This document shows positions 45,444-54,343 of a DNA stretch of 64,000 nucleotides, one piece after another. Source of the DNA: Acidobacteriota bacterium. Its GTDB lineage: Bacteria; Acidobacteriota; Polarisedimenticolia; J045. The translations under genes were made by a program, and so were the position numbers. The stretch covers positions 1 through 64,000 of the forward strand of contig JAUZRX010000025.1 in NCBI GenBank assembly GCA_030949985.1, written 5' to 3'. Positions within the stretch are counted from its first letter, which is position 1, and each line of letters starts with the position of its first letter. The notes beneath the pieces are model-generated. The model ran no database searches, was not told the DNA's origin, and saw only the letters and a list, made by a program, of their open reading frames with translations.

Positions 45444-45607
45444 CGCCCTGCTCCACGTTTCCGCGCCCTGGAACGCGGCCTTGCGCGGGAGGTTGTCCCT
45501 GCCATGACACCCGCCGGCGGCGGCTTTGTCAAACCCGGGCGGCCACGGCCACACGACCCCGGGGCCGGCGGTAAGCCACGCGAACGCGGGCCGTGGCCGG
45601 CGGCCTG

Positions 45608-46078
45608 CTAGTCGCCCGAGAGAAAGGCTCCAAGCATCCAGAGGGTCTTTTCCGCGTTGTCGCGCAGACCGTCGAGCAGATTGACCGTGGCCCGGTCCCC
45701 TTCCGCCTCCGCGGCGGTGATCGTCGCAGCCAGGGCGTCGCGCAGATGCCGCAGATCGTCCCGGTACTGCCGGATCATCTCCCCGGCCGCGGCGCGAGGG
45801 CTGCGCTCGCCGAGGCTCGCGGTGGCGAGGATCTCCCGCAGGGTCAGGGGCGGCCGGCCGCCGAGAGCCAGCATCCGTTCGGCCAGATCGTCGGTGGCCT
45901 GGGCCCAGAAGTCGTACTGCTCTTCGAAGAAGGCGTGCAGCTGGAAGAAGGCGTTGCCCCGGATCATCCAGTGGAAGGCCCGCAGGCGCTGGTAGAGCAC
46001 CGCGGCGTCGGCCACGTGGCGGGAGAGAGCGGGGACGACGGTGGAATCTTCGAGGGGCTCGTTCATGGCGTGGGTCAT
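45608..46078 (-). CDS. dps: Dps/ferritin-like DNA-protection protein
   Basis: The product is 156 residues. LRAFHWMIRGNAFFQLHAFFEEQYDFWAQATDDLAERML holds the ferroxidase His, Asp and Glu ligands of Dps. It stores iron with H2O2 and shields DNA. GGAG lies ten bases before ATG 46078. A near-consensus sigma-54 promoter (46139-46154) faces this gene, and a NorR-like activator gene is divergent to it. Sigma-54 control of dps would be unusual. Confidence 0.9.
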   Translation of the reverse strand: MTHAMNEPLEDSTVVPALSRHVADAAVLYQRLRAFHWMIRGNAFFQLHAFFEEQYDFWAQATDDLAERMLALGGRPPLTLREILATASLGERSPRAAAGEMIRQYRDDLRHLRDALAATITAAEAEGDRATVNLLDGLRDNAEKTLWMLGAFLSGD

Positions 46079-46138
46079 GGTCGGCGTTCTCCGTCACTTC
46101 CGGAACCGGGGGGATCCCGATCCCGCTGCCCGGGGATA

Positions 46139-46154
46139 TGCACGAGGCGTGCCA
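46139..46154 (-). promoter_or_regulatory. Sigma-54 (-24/-12) promoter for dps
   Basis: The minus-strand sequence TGGCACG-CCTC-GTGCA matches the consensus TGGCACG-N4-TTGCW at all but one position. The essential GG (46152-46153) and GC (46140-46141) are ten bases apart. Transcription would start near 46128, about 50 bases before the dps start codon. Confidence 0.65.
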
Positions 46155-46244
46155 GCGTCTCCAGGAACGCCTGAATCACATCGAAGTATTTGAATTAAAG
46201 CGCTTTACGGTCACAGCCGAAACTTCTCCGGAAAAGTCGGTGTC

Positions 46245-46256
46245 GCGATATATCGC
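46245..46256. promoter_or_regulatory. Palindrome 1, candidate activator site upstream of dps
   Basis: GCGATATATCGC is a perfect 12-bp palindrome. It lies about 120 bp upstream of the predicted dps start point, a normal distance for a sigma-54 enhancer. A second near-copy lies 39 bp further on. Another palindrome, AAAGCGCTTT, is at 46198-46207. Confidence 0.5.
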
Positions 46257-46283
46257 CCTGTTGTGTACTCTATTTCGCTACTC

Positions 46284-46295
46284 GCGAGATATCGC
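46284..46295. promoter_or_regulatory. Palindrome 2, candidate activator site beside the activator start codon
   Basis: GCGAGATATCGC differs from palindrome 1 at one position. It ends two bases before ATG 46297. Binding here could also repress the activator's own translation start region or promoter (autoregulation, inferred). Confidence 0.45.
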
Positions 46296-46296
46296 C

Positions 46297-47811
46297 ATGA
46301 CCTTTCTCCCGGAAGAAACCCTGGCCGCGGTGCTCGAAGCGGTGGACCAGATCGCCCGGGCGGACCTGGTGACGGCCCTGGCCCTGGTGGGCGACAGCCG
46401 CCTGCGGGTCGCCGCGGCCCGGGGTCCGCTGGCCACCGAGAGGATCGCGCGGCTCGAGATCGACCTCGTCCGACGCCCGCGCCTGGCCGCCGCCCTGGCC
46501 CGGGACACGCCCACCCTGTTCGGCGAGACCCACCACCACGACGAGCCCGACACCTTCTCCGAAGCCCTGGACCTGCCGGGGGATCACTCCTGCCTGGTCG
46601 CGCCCCTGCGAACCGGGGGCCGTACCGTGGGGGCCATGACCCTCGATGCCGCCGCCTGCGATGCCTTCTCTCCCGGGCAGGTGCGGGCCATCGGGGCCCT
46701 GGCCGTGGTCGCCGCCCGGGCCATCGCCGCCGAGACCCGCAGCCGGGAGTTGGCCCGCCAGAAAGCCAGCCTCGCGGCGACCCACGCCAGCCTCGACCCC
46801 CGGGGGCCTGTCGGCGCCAGCCTGGTGGGCCAATCGCCGGCCTTCCGCCAGGCAGTGGAGAAGATCCGCCTGGTGGCCCCGACTCCCGCCACCGTGCTGC
46901 TCACCGGCGAGACGGGCACCGGCAAGGAGCAGGCCGCCCGGGCCCTGCACCAGTGGTCGGCCCGGGCCGCCGGCCCGTTCATCGCCCTCAACTGCTCGGC
47001 GCTCCAGCCGGAGCTGGCCCTGAGCGAACTCTTCGGCCACGAGAAGGGAGCGTTCACCGGGGCCGACCGCCAGCGCCCCGGACGCTTCGAGCTGGCCCAC
47101 TCCGGCACCCTTTTCCTCGACGAGGTGGCCGAGCTGCCCCCCGGCGCCCAGGCCCAACTCCTGCGGGTCCTCCAGGAGCGCTGCTTCGAGCGGGTGGGCG
47201 GAAGCCGGACCCTGGAGGCCGACGTGCGCGTGGTGGCGGCGACCCACCGGGACCTGGAGCGAGAGGCCCGGGAGGGACGCTTCCGGGAAGACCTCTACTA
47301 CCGCCTGGCCACCTTCCCCATCGCCCTCCCCCCGCTGCGGAACCGGCCCGGGGACGTGCCCCTGCTGGCCCACCACCTGCTGCGTTCCATCGCCGAGCGC
47401 AACGCCATGCCCCGGCTCGAGCTCAGCGGCGCCGCCCTGCGGGCCCTCGAAGCCCACCACTGGCCCGGCAACGTGCGGGAGTTGGGCAACCGGCTCGAAC
47501 GGGCCGCGATCCTGGCCGGCGGCCGACGCATCGGGCGCCGTCACCTGGAACTGGAAGAAGGATCGGGCGCGACGGCCGGCCCGCCCCCGGACGGAAGAGG
47601 CGTCGTCCCCACCGTCCCCGGCTACCGCCTCCCGCCCCACCTCCCCCGCTGGCAGCGGGCATTGGCAGTGGAAATCCTCCGCGCCCTCCACGAGAGCAGC
47701 GCCCGCATCTCCGGACCCGGCGGCGCCGCCCGGCTCCTGGGCCTGCCCGTCTCCACCCTGCGCAGCAAGATCCAGCGCCTTGGGCTGCGCGCAGGGCGCC
47801 CCATGGGCTGA
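46297..47811 (+). CDS. NorR-like sigma-54 transcription activator (GAF-AAA+-HTH)
   Basis: The product is 504 residues. A GAF domain (about 5-160) resembles NorR, including RPRLAAALARDTPTLF and RTVGAMTLDAAACDAF. The AAA+ core has Walker A GETGTGKEQ, the sigma-54 contact loop GAFTGAD and LDEVAELPPGAQAQLLRVLQ. The C-terminal HTH is GGAARLLGLPVSTLRSKIQRLGL. NorR senses nitric oxide through GAF-bound iron; whether the iron ligands are all kept here I cannot tell. ATG 46297 is the first sensible start, since the open frame upstream crosses the palindromes. It is divergent from dps. Confidence 0.88.
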   Translation: MTFLPEETLAAVLEAVDQIARADLVTALALVGDSRLRVAAARGPLATERIARLEIDLVRRPRLAAALARDTPTLFGETHHHDEPDTFSEALDLPGDHSCLVAPLRTGGRTVGAMTLDAAACDAFSPGQVRAIGALAVVAARAIAAETRSRELARQKASLAATHASLDPRGPVGASLVGQSPAFRQAVEKIRLVAPTPATVLLTGETGTGKEQAARALHQWSARAAGPFIALNCSALQPELALSELFGHEKGAFTGADRQRPGRFELAHSGTLFLDEVAELPPGAQAQLLRVLQERCFERVGGSRTLEADVRVVAATHRDLEREAREGRFREDLYYRLATFPIALPPLRNRPGDVPLLAHHLLRSIAERNAMPRLELSGAALRALEAHHWPGNVRELGNRLERAAILAGGRRIGRRHLELEEGSGATAGPPPDGRGVVPTVPGYRLPPHLPRWQRALAVEILRALHESSARISGPGGAARLLGLPVSTLRSKIQRLGLRAGRPMG

Positions 47812-47939
47812 CCCGCCGCTCCGACGCGCGGCGGCGGCCGGGCGCGCGGCGACGAGCCACTCGACAGTTTTCCGGGGAGTGCCGGCCGGGAGGGGCAGGT
47901 CGATCATCACCCGTATACTCCCCCAAGGAGGCCCGGCCC

Positions 47940-48260
47940 ATGGCCAAGTGCGACACCGGCTACTTCTGCCGCGTCTGCGGCGAGTACGTCGAAGACATCA
48001 CCACCAGCGAGCTGTACCTGCGCTTCGTCCTCGGGGAGGTAGCCCTCGAGGAGTTGTTCTACGAGGCCGACGCCCACATCACCTGCGTGCCCGAGCTGGC
48101 CGGCCTGATCGACGAGCAGCGCTTCGAACCGTTCCGCCAGTGGGCGGCGGCGACCCGGGCCCGCCCCCCCGAACGGGTCACCCGGGCCTGGCGGCGCCTG
48201 CAGGAGATCCCGACCCTGGGCCTCGACATCCCCGACTATCCCTTGCCCCCGGATTCATGA
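47940..48260 (+). CDS. Small protein with N-terminal Cys cluster
   Basis: The product is 106 residues, unrecognised. Cysteines at 4, 10 and 13 (CDTGYFCRVC) plus HITC near 46-49 could form one zinc site. AAGGAGG lies eight to fourteen bases before ATG 47940, a strong signal. The remainder is helical and acidic. The next gene starts 37 bp downstream of its stop, so a shared transcript is likely. Confidence 0.65.
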   Translation: MAKCDTGYFCRVCGEYVEDITTSELYLRFVLGEVALEELFYEADAHITCVPELAGLIDEQRFEPFRQWAAATRARPPERVTRAWRRLQEIPTLGLDIPDYPLPPDS

Positions 48261-48297
48261 TTTCCGGCACCGCCTCCGCTCTGCCACGGGCCGCTCC

Positions 48298-49170
48298 ATG
48301 CTCTCCTGCCTGATCGCCGCCGCCCTGTGGGCCGTGGCCTTGAGCCTGTTCCGTGATCCGATCCGCCGCATCGGCACCGATACGGTCAACCTCTTCAAGT
48401 GCACGGTGGGCGGCGCCGCGTTTCTCATGGCCGCTTGGCGGCTTCCGGGCACCGGCCTGCCCGCCTCCCACGACAGCACCTGGCTGGCGCTCTCCGGAGT
48501 GGTGGGCATGGCCATCGGGGATGTGCTGCTCTTCGTCGCGGTGCGGGAAATCGGCGTCCAGCGGGCGCTGATCCTCTTCAACGCCGCACCGGTGATCACG
48601 GGCCTGGCGGCCACCTGGCTCTACGGCGAACACCTGACAGCGCTGAAGTGGACGGGCATCGGGGTCATTCTGGCCGGCATCACCCTGGTCGAAACCGACC
48701 CCCACCGGCAGGCGGTGGTCTTCGAGGGGCAGTCCGGCCTGGCCTTCCGGGGTGTTCTGGCCGGCCTGGGAGCGGCGGCGGGCCAGTCCGCGGGCATCCT
48801 CCTGGCCCATGGCCCCCTCCGGCGGGTGGACCTGCTGCCCGCCAGCGGCCTGCGCCTGGCGGCGGCGGCCGTGGCCCTGGCGGTCTTCATGCTGCTGCAC
48901 CGGCGGGGCCGGGAGCGCCTGGCCCGGCTGCGGCCCTCGAGCTGGCCGCGCCTGGCCCTGCCCACCCTGCTCGGCACGGTGATCGCGATCTACTTCATGA
49001 TGCGGGGCATCCGTGACGTGCCCGCGGGCATCGCCGCGGCCCTGCTGGCCACCACGCCGATCTTCGCCCTGCCCATCACCCGTTTCTTCCTCGCCGAGGG
49101 CATCGGCCCCCGCTCGGTGGCGGGCACCCTGCTCTCGGTGGCGGGAGTGGTTCTGCTCGGCGCCTTCTGA
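48298..49170 (+). CDS. EamA-family (DMT) transporter
   Basis: The product is 290 residues with ten predicted helices in two EamA repeats (LSGVVGMAIGDVLLFVAVREIGVQRALIL, then GTVIAIYFMMRGIRDVPAGIAAALLATTPIFALPI). Members export amino acids or other metabolites; the substrate is unknown. No good ribosome site precedes ATG 48298, and no earlier in-frame start is available. Confidence 0.85.
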   Translation: MLSCLIAAALWAVALSLFRDPIRRIGTDTVNLFKCTVGGAAFLMAAWRLPGTGLPASHDSTWLALSGVVGMAIGDVLLFVAVREIGVQRALILFNAAPVITGLAATWLYGEHLTALKWTGIGVILAGITLVETDPHRQAVVFEGQSGLAFRGVLAGLGAAAGQSAGILLAHGPLRRVDLLPASGLRLAAAAVALAVFMLLHRRGRERLARLRPSSWPRLALPTLLGTVIAIYFMMRGIRDVPAGIAAALLATTPIFALPITRFFLAEGIGPRSVAGTLLSVAGVVLLGAF

Positions 49171-49292
49171 GCGCGGAGAACAGGCTCCCGCAAACCCCGC
49201 CCCCGCGGGCTGCCGAAGCGAACGGAGCGGGAAGCGGGCCGGGATCCACGATCCGGACCATGCCATCATGACCTCTTCCATGAGGGCCGAAG

Positions 49293-50468
49293 ATGACCGA
49301 CTTCCAGGACAGGCCGACCGACGACCCGGGCCCGCGGCTCAACGCCGAGGCTCTCCGCCGCTACCAGCGCCACCTGCTGCTTCCCGAGGTGGGCGAGGCG
49401 GGCCAGCTCGCCCTGGCCCGGAGCAGCGTGCTGATCGTGGGGATGGGAGGCCTGGGCTCCCCCGCGGCCCTCTACCTGGCGGCGGCCGGGGTGGGCCGCC
49501 TGGGCCTCGTCGACGACGACACGGTGGATGCCAGCAACCTCCAGCGGCAGGTGCTCTACACCGACGCCGACGTGGGCCTGCCGAAAACCACCCGGGCCGC
49601 CCGGCGGCTGGCCCGGCTCAATGCCCTGATCACCATCGAGGCACACAACGAGCGCCTGACTTCCGCCAACGGAGCCCGGCTGGTAGGGGCCTACGACATC
49701 GTCCTCGACGGCAGCGACAACTTCACCACCCGCTACTTGCTCAACGACCTCTGCGTACAACTCGATCGCCCCCTGGTTTCGGGCAGCCTGCACCGCTTCG
49801 ACGGCCAGGTGGCGGTCTACTGGGCCTCGAAGGGCCCCTGCTACCGCTGCCTGTTTCCCGAGCCCCCGGCTCCCGGTCGCGCCCCCAGTTGCGCCGAGGC
49901 GGGGGTACTGGGCATTCTCCCGGGCCTGGTGGGGGTGATGCAGGCCACCGAGGCGATCAAGCTGATCCTCGGCCTCGGCCGTCCCCTGATCGGCCGCCTG
50001 CTGACCGTCGAGGCCCTGGGCATGAACTTCTCCGAGTTCAACCTGCCGAAGGACCCGGCCTGCCGGAGCTGCGGCAGTGGACGACGCTTCCACAGCGCCG
50101 AGGAGGTCGTCGAGGCCTTCCCACCGACCTGCTCCACCGACGACGCTGCGCCAGACGACGAGATCGACCCTCGCGGGCTGATGGAACGACTGGCACAGTC
50201 TCCCCCTCCCCTGCTGGTCGATGTGCGGGAAGAATGGGAGTGGCGGACGGCCCACATCGAGGGGGCCCGACTGGTCCCCCTCTCGGAGTTGCCCCGTCGA
50301 CTCGACGAGGTGGACGCCACGCGCCCGGTCGTGGCGATCTGCCACGTGGGCGAGCGCAGCGCCGTGGCGGTGCGCCTGCTCCAGCGCGCGGGCTACCGGG
50401 CCCTGAACCTGGCCGGCGGCATGGTGGCCTGGACCGCGGCCGGTGGCCCCACGGTGCGGGAGGATTGA
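49293..50468 (+). CDS. moeB: MoeB/ThiF-type adenylyltransferase with C-terminal rhodanese domain
   Basis: The product is 391 residues. The E1-like domain (about 15-265) has VGMGGLGSPAALYLAAAGVGRLGLVDDDTVD and NLQRQVLY, with a CRSC zinc pair near 251-254. The rhodanese domain (about 290-385) has VDVREEWEWRTAHIEGA and the active-site loop ICHVGERS, with Cys 350 as the sulfur carrier. It adenylylates the C-terminus of a MoaD- or ThiS-like protein and may pass sulfur to it. It is not near the mo operon, so thiamine or thiolation roles are possible. Confidence 0.88.
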   Translation: MTDFQDRPTDDPGPRLNAEALRRYQRHLLLPEVGEAGQLALARSSVLIVGMGGLGSPAALYLAAAGVGRLGLVDDDTVDASNLQRQVLYTDADVGLPKTTRAARRLARLNALITIEAHNERLTSANGARLVGAYDIVLDGSDNFTTRYLLNDLCVQLDRPLVSGSLHRFDGQVAVYWASKGPCYRCLFPEPPAPGRAPSCAEAGVLGILPGLVGVMQATEAIKLILGLGRPLIGRLLTVEALGMNFSEFNLPKDPACRSCGSGRRFHSAEEVVEAFPPTCSTDDAAPDDEIDPRGLMERLAQSPPPLLVDVREEWEWRTAHIEGARLVPLSELPRRLDEVDATRPVVAICHVGERSAVAVRLLQRAGYRALNLAGGMVAWTAAGGPTVRED

Positions 50469-50495
50469 CGGCAGGCGAACCCCACGGGGTATAGA
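50465..50495 (+). promoter_or_regulatory. Possible sigma-70 promoter for the LKR gene
   Basis: TTGACG (50465-50470) and TATAGA (50490-50495) are 19 bp apart. The -35 overlaps the moeB stop codon. The wide spacing makes this moderate evidence only. Confidence 0.35.
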
Positions 50496-50506
50496 ATCGG
50501 CCCGCT

Positions 50507-50529
50507 CGCGAGGGGTCCCCCCCCTCGCG
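50507..50529 (+). terminator. Strong 9-bp hairpin between moeB and the LKR gene
   Basis: CGCGAGGGG - TCCCC - CCCCTCGCG is a perfect stem followed by CTTTGCTT. It may terminate the moeB transcript. If the promoter at 50465 is real, it lies in the leader of the LKR mRNA and could attenuate it. Confidence 0.5.
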
Positions 50530-50573
50530 CTTTGCTTCCCGGCCCCGGGGAGGGCATGGAGGGAGAAGTCAGC

Positions 50574-51881
50574 ATGGTCGCCATCGCCATTCGCAGGGAA
50601 AACAAGAGCCGCTGGGAGCGCCGGACACCCCTGACGCCGGCCCACGTGCGGCAGATCGTCGCCCAGGGCATCGACGTGGTGGTTCAGCCCTCACCGGTCC
50701 GGATCTTCACCGACGCCGAGTACCAGCACGCCGGGGCCCAGGTCCACGAGGCGATCGACGCCTGCCCGATCGTCTTCGGCGTCAAGGAAATGCCCGCGGA
50801 CAGCTTCCAGCCCGACCGGACCTATGTCTTCTTCTCCCACACCCACAAGGCGCAGCCCTACAACATGCCCATGCTGCGCCGGGTCATCGACCAGGGCGCG
50901 ACCCTCATCGACTACGAACTGATCACCGACCACAAGGGACAGCGGCTGATTTTCTTCGGCCGCTATGCGGGGCTGGCGGGGATGCTCGACACCCTCTGGG
51001 CCCTGGGCCGACGACTCGAGGCGGAAGGGCTGCGCTCACCCTTCGCCGCGGTGCGGCGGGCGTGGGAGTACAGCGACCTGAACGAGGCCCGCCAGGCGAT
51101 CTACCAGGTGGGCGCCACCATCAGCAAGGACGGCCTGCCGGAGGAGATCACACCCCTGGTCTGCGGCTTCGCCGGCTACGGCCGGGTCTCCCTCGGCGCC
51201 CAGGAGATCTACGACCTGCTGCCGGTCCGATCCATCGACCCGGAAGATCTTGCCGCTTTCCGTGCCGGGGGCGAGGCCTCGCCCCACTTCCTCTACAAGT
51301 CGGTATTCCGCGAGGAGCACATGTACCGGCGGCGGGATGGGGGAGCTTTCGACTTCGGTGAATTCGTCGCCTCGCCGGAACGCTACGAAGCCCGCTTCGA
51401 AGAACTCCTGCCCCACATCGACGTGCTGCTCCACGGCATCTACTGGGAAGAGCGCTACCCCGAGTTGATGAGCCGGGACTTTCTGCGCCGATGCTGGTCG
51501 GCACCGACCCGCCCTCGACTGCGGGTGATCGGTGATGTGACCTGCGACATCCGGGGCTCGCTCGCCTGCACGATCCGGCCCGCCGACACCGATCACCCGG
51601 TCTATGTCTACCGCCCGGAAGACGACACGGCGGTGGAGGCCTTCGACGGCCCCGGCCCCCTGGTGCTGGCGGTGGACAACCTGCCCTGCGAGTTGCCCCG
51701 AGACGCCTCGGAAGAGTTCGGTTCGGCCCTGCTGCCTTTCATCGCCCGCCTCGCCCGGGCCCACGAGAATGGAGCCGCCGCCCTCGAGGATCTGCCCGAC
51801 GAGATCCGCCGGGCGGTCATCGTCCACCGGGGCCGGCTGACCGAGGCCCACGCCCACCTGGCCGAACACCTGCCCGGCTAG
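50574..51881 (+). CDS. Stand-alone lysine-ketoglutarate reductase (LKR) domain protein
   Basis: The product is 435 residues. It aligns by eye with the N-terminal LKR half of the bifunctional animal/plant enzyme AASS: IAIRRENKSRWERRTPLTP, TYVFFSHTHKAQPYNMPML, RLIFFGRYAGLAGMLDTL, LVCGFAGYGRVSLGAQEI and LHGIYWEERYPELMSRDF. LKR joins lysine and 2-oxoglutarate to saccharopine using NADPH. No saccharopine dehydrogenase half follows. ATG 50574 has GGAG eight bases upstream and matches the family start; 50532 and 50556 do not. Confidence 0.85.
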   Translation: MVAIAIRRENKSRWERRTPLTPAHVRQIVAQGIDVVVQPSPVRIFTDAEYQHAGAQVHEAIDACPIVFGVKEMPADSFQPDRTYVFFSHTHKAQPYNMPMLRRVIDQGATLIDYELITDHKGQRLIFFGRYAGLAGMLDTLWALGRRLEAEGLRSPFAAVRRAWEYSDLNEARQAIYQVGATISKDGLPEEITPLVCGFAGYGRVSLGAQEIYDLLPVRSIDPEDLAAFRAGGEASPHFLYKSVFREEHMYRRRDGGAFDFGEFVASPERYEARFEELLPHIDVLLHGIYWEERYPELMSRDFLRRCWSAPTRPRLRVIGDVTCDIRGSLACTIRPADTDHPVYVYRPEDDTAVEAFDGPGPLVLAVDNLPCELPRDASEEFGSALLPFIARLARAHENGAAALEDLPDEIRRAVIVHRGRLTEAHAHLAEHLPG

Positions 51882-51886
51882 CCGGA

Positions 51887-51916
51887 GCGCCGGGCGGGAT
51901 CCGCCACGCCCGGCGC
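51887..51916. terminator. Inverted repeat between convergent LKR and desaturase genes
   Basis: GCGCCGGGCG and CGCCCGGCGC form a perfect 10-bp stem with a 10-nt loop. It lies five bases after the LKR stop and six before the desaturase stop, so it can act in both directions. There is no T run. Confidence 0.55.
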
Positions 51917-51922
51917 CGGCCC

Positions 51923-52903
51923 TTACGAGCCGTCGGCCGACGCGTCGCCGCGCCAGTCGGTGTGGGGTCGGCGGTTACGCACGAACCACTGCCACAAGAG
52001 CTGGCGATAGGTCACCGCCGGGTGGCCGATGTCTTCGTAGAAGGGCTCCAGCGCCACGTTCAGCCGCCGCAGGTTGTAGAAGGGGACACGGGGGAAGTAG
52101 TGGTGCTCGAGGTGGTAGCTCGACCAGAGAAAGGCGATGTCCCACAACCGCGATCGGGCCATGCGGGTACCCCACTTGGCGGGGTCCCGGGGGTCGATAT
52201 CGTAGTGCTGGCCCAGGCGATTGAGGGTGAAGGCCACGGGAAAGACCAGCAGGTAGGGAACCAGGTAGACCTTGAAGGCGATCCACGGCCCGGCGAACGC
52301 GAGGATCGCGCCGAGGATCGCGAGCTGGCCGACCACGGTGACCAGCCGCTCGAAAGCGATGCGACGGCGCAGATCCTCGGGATAGGTGGCCGCCTCCCGA
52401 GCCGCCGCGCGAAAGTAGATCGGGATCAGCGCCGGAGTCATGTAGAGCAACTTGAACCAGCGCGCGTTCCGCCGGGGCGAGAGATGGTGCCGCTTGGGGT
52501 CGGCCTCCACCGATCCCAGCCCGGCATGGTGATCGAGATGCCAGCGGGTGAACTGGCTGCGGGAGATCCCGCTGGGAAACGCGTAGAGCCAGCCCAGCAC
52601 GACCAGCCCCTTCGAGCGCCGACGACGGAAGACGGCATCGTGCACCACCTCGTGCAGCATCACCGTGAAGTTGAAGATCGTCCAGCCGATGACCACCGAA
52701 AAAGGCAGCCACGAGTACCAGCGGTCGAAGCTCAACGCGCCGGTCACACCCACCACCAGCAGCAGCACCTGCCAGGCGAGCACCAGGAAGTGCCGCCAGG
52801 GACGGGGCTCGTGCAAAGCGCGAAGCAGGTCCGTCGGCACCGCCCGGGACAGTCGGCGACGTAGCTCGACGGTGGACTCCGCCCAGTGGGATGAAGTGCT
52901 CAT
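51923..52903 (-). CDS. Membrane fatty acid desaturase-family protein
   Basis: The product is 326 residues. Three histidine boxes are present: HEVVHD, HLDHH and HLEHHYFP, which bind the di-iron site of membrane desaturases and hydroxylases. Four or more hydrophobic segments separate them. It probably inserts a double bond or hydroxyl into a lipid chain; carotenoid ketolase relatives share the pattern. ATG 52903 has GGGAGG rather far upstream (about 13 bases), so the start is not certain. It is divergent from the ZraS-like kinase. Confidence 0.85.
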   Translation of the reverse strand: MSTSSHWAESTVELRRRLSRAVPTDLLRALHEPRPWRHFLVLAWQVLLLVVGVTGALSFDRWYSWLPFSVVIGWTIFNFTVMLHEVVHDAVFRRRRSKGLVVLGWLYAFPSGISRSQFTRWHLDHHAGLGSVEADPKRHHLSPRRNARWFKLLYMTPALIPIYFRAAAREAATYPEDLRRRIAFERLVTVVGQLAILGAILAFAGPWIAFKVYLVPYLLVFPVAFTLNRLGQHYDIDPRDPAKWGTRMARSRLWDIAFLWSSYHLEHHYFPRVPFYNLRRLNVALEPFYEDIGHPAVTYRQLLWQWFVRNRRPHTDWRGDASADGS

Positions 52904-53022
52904 GGGAACAGCGTCGCCTCCCGCCGCTGACGAACATCGGCGTCCAGGTAAAGGTACCCGCGAGCGCTGTTGACGCCAACCCGGCCGTTTCGCCCCGCTC
53001 CGGGGGGCGCTATGGTGAGGCG

Positions 53023-54342
53023 ATGGAGACTCGACCTTCTCGAGCCGACGCCGCCACGACCTTCCGATCCTCCCCCTGGGCGCGGTGGGGCCTGCTGGTG
53101 GTGGCGCTGGCCATGGCAGCCGCCCTGGTGGCCTCCGCCGTCGCGGGCCACCGGGAAGCGGTGCGCTCGGCCCGAGAGCTTTCGGTGGTGTCCGGCATGT
53201 CCCTCGTGCGCAGCGTGATGCGGGACCTGACCCGGGCCGACGAGGACCCCGCCCAGGCCCTGGAGTGGATCGTCGAAAGCCTCCGGGACGAAGGCCTGCT
53301 CTACGCGGGTCTCTACGACGAAGACCAGCGGCCGGTCGCCGCGGCCGGCGAGCCGGCGGCGGATCCCGTCGCATTCCCCGCACCGCGGCGGATCCGGACC
53401 CCCGTCGCCGTGTCGGGCGGTCGCCTGCGCCTGGTCTCTCCCCCCTTGCCCTCCGGCCGGCGCCGACATCACCGCGGGCCGAGCCCTCGTTTTTCGGCCC
53501 CCGCCATGGCTCCCCCCTGGCACCATGCGTTTCTCGTGGTGGAGTACCTGCCCCTGCGCTCGATCGCCCTGCGCCGGCGGGCGGGACGCACCCTGGCCCT
53601 GAACCTGGCGGCGGCCCTGGTCCTGGCCGCCGCGGCGGCCTTCTTCTGGAGGCTCTCGAGGCTCGCAGACAGGGCCCGCGAGCAACTCGTTCGGGATCGG
53701 CGGCTGAAGGACCTGGGGCAGATGTCCGCGGTGCTCGGTCACGAGGTGCGCAACCCCCTGGCCTCGCTCAAGGGCAACGCTCAACTCCTGCTCGAAAAGA
53801 CGCCCCGGGACGACCCCTCGAGACCCCAGGTGGAGCGGATCGTCAGCGAGGCCCGGCGGCTCGAGACCCTCACCCGCCAGGTGCTCGACTTCGCCCGCAG
53901 CGGCCGGCTGGAGCGGGCCCCCGTCCCGGTGGCCCAGGTGGTGGAGAACGCCGTCCGCCGCTCCGCGGCCGATCCGGTCCAGGTCGACATCCCCGCGAAC
54001 CTGCCCACCTGGTACATGGACCGCGACCGCGTCGAACAGCTCCTCGAGAACCTGCTGACCAACGCCCGTGCCGCCTCCCCCCCGGGAGGCGTCGTGGAGG
54101 TCCACGTCCGGCTCGATCGGGGCGCGCTGTCGATCGAGGTCCGTGATCACGGACCGGGTATCGAGGACGGGGAAGTCGAACGCGTCTTCGAGCCCTTCTA
54201 TACCCGGCGCGTCCAGGGCACCGGCCTCGGACTGGCTCTCGCCCGCCGCATCGCCGAGGAGCACGGCGGCACCCTCACCGCGCGCAACCACCCGCGGGGA
54301 GGAGCGGTGCTGACCTTGCGCCTGCCACCGGGAGAAAGCTGA
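53023..54342 (+). CDS. Membrane sensor histidine kinase, ZraS/AtoS-like
   Basis: The product is 439 residues. TM1 is about 17-40 and TM2 about 195-212, enclosing a periplasmic sensor of ~150 residues. That sensor contains a His-rich patch (RRRHHRG, later PPWHH), which could bind metal. HisKA has [21 protein letters not shown]. HATPase_c has [23 protein letters not shown] and [18 protein letters not shown]. It should phosphorylate the sigma-54 regulator whose ATG follows its stop by one base. No TetR-type or other regulator lies between it and the divergent desaturase. Confidence 0.87.
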   Translation: METRPSRADAATTFRSSPWARWGLLVVALAMAAALVASAVAGHREAVRSARELSVVSGMSLVRSVMRDLTRADEDPAQALEWIVESLRDEGLLYAGLYDEDQRPVAAAGEPAADPVAFPAPRRIRTPVAVSGGRLRLVSPPLPSGRRRHHRGPSPRFSAPAMAPPWHHAFLVVEYLPLRSIALRRRAGRTLALNLAAALVLAAAAAFFWRLSRLADRAREQLVRDRRLKDLGQMSAVLGHEVRNPLASLKGNAQLLLEKTPRDDPSRPQVERIVSEARRLETLTRQVLDFARSGRLERAPVPVAQVVENAVRRSAADPVQVDIPANLPTWYMDRDRVEQLLENLLTNARAASPPGGVVEVHVRLDRGALSIEVRDHGPGIEDGEVERVFEPFYTRRVQGTGLGLALARRIAEEHGGTLTARNHPRGGAVLTLRLPPGES

Positions 54343-54343
54343 G

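Noticed and set aside
45444-46097. Extended NadA frame reaching 46097
   Set aside because: It overlaps dps in another frame; ATG 45443 with its ribosome site and the family length give the true start.
46138-46296. Upstream extension of the NorR-like activator
   Set aside because: The extension crosses the dps promoter and both palindromes; NorR-like proteins start at the MTFLPEE position.
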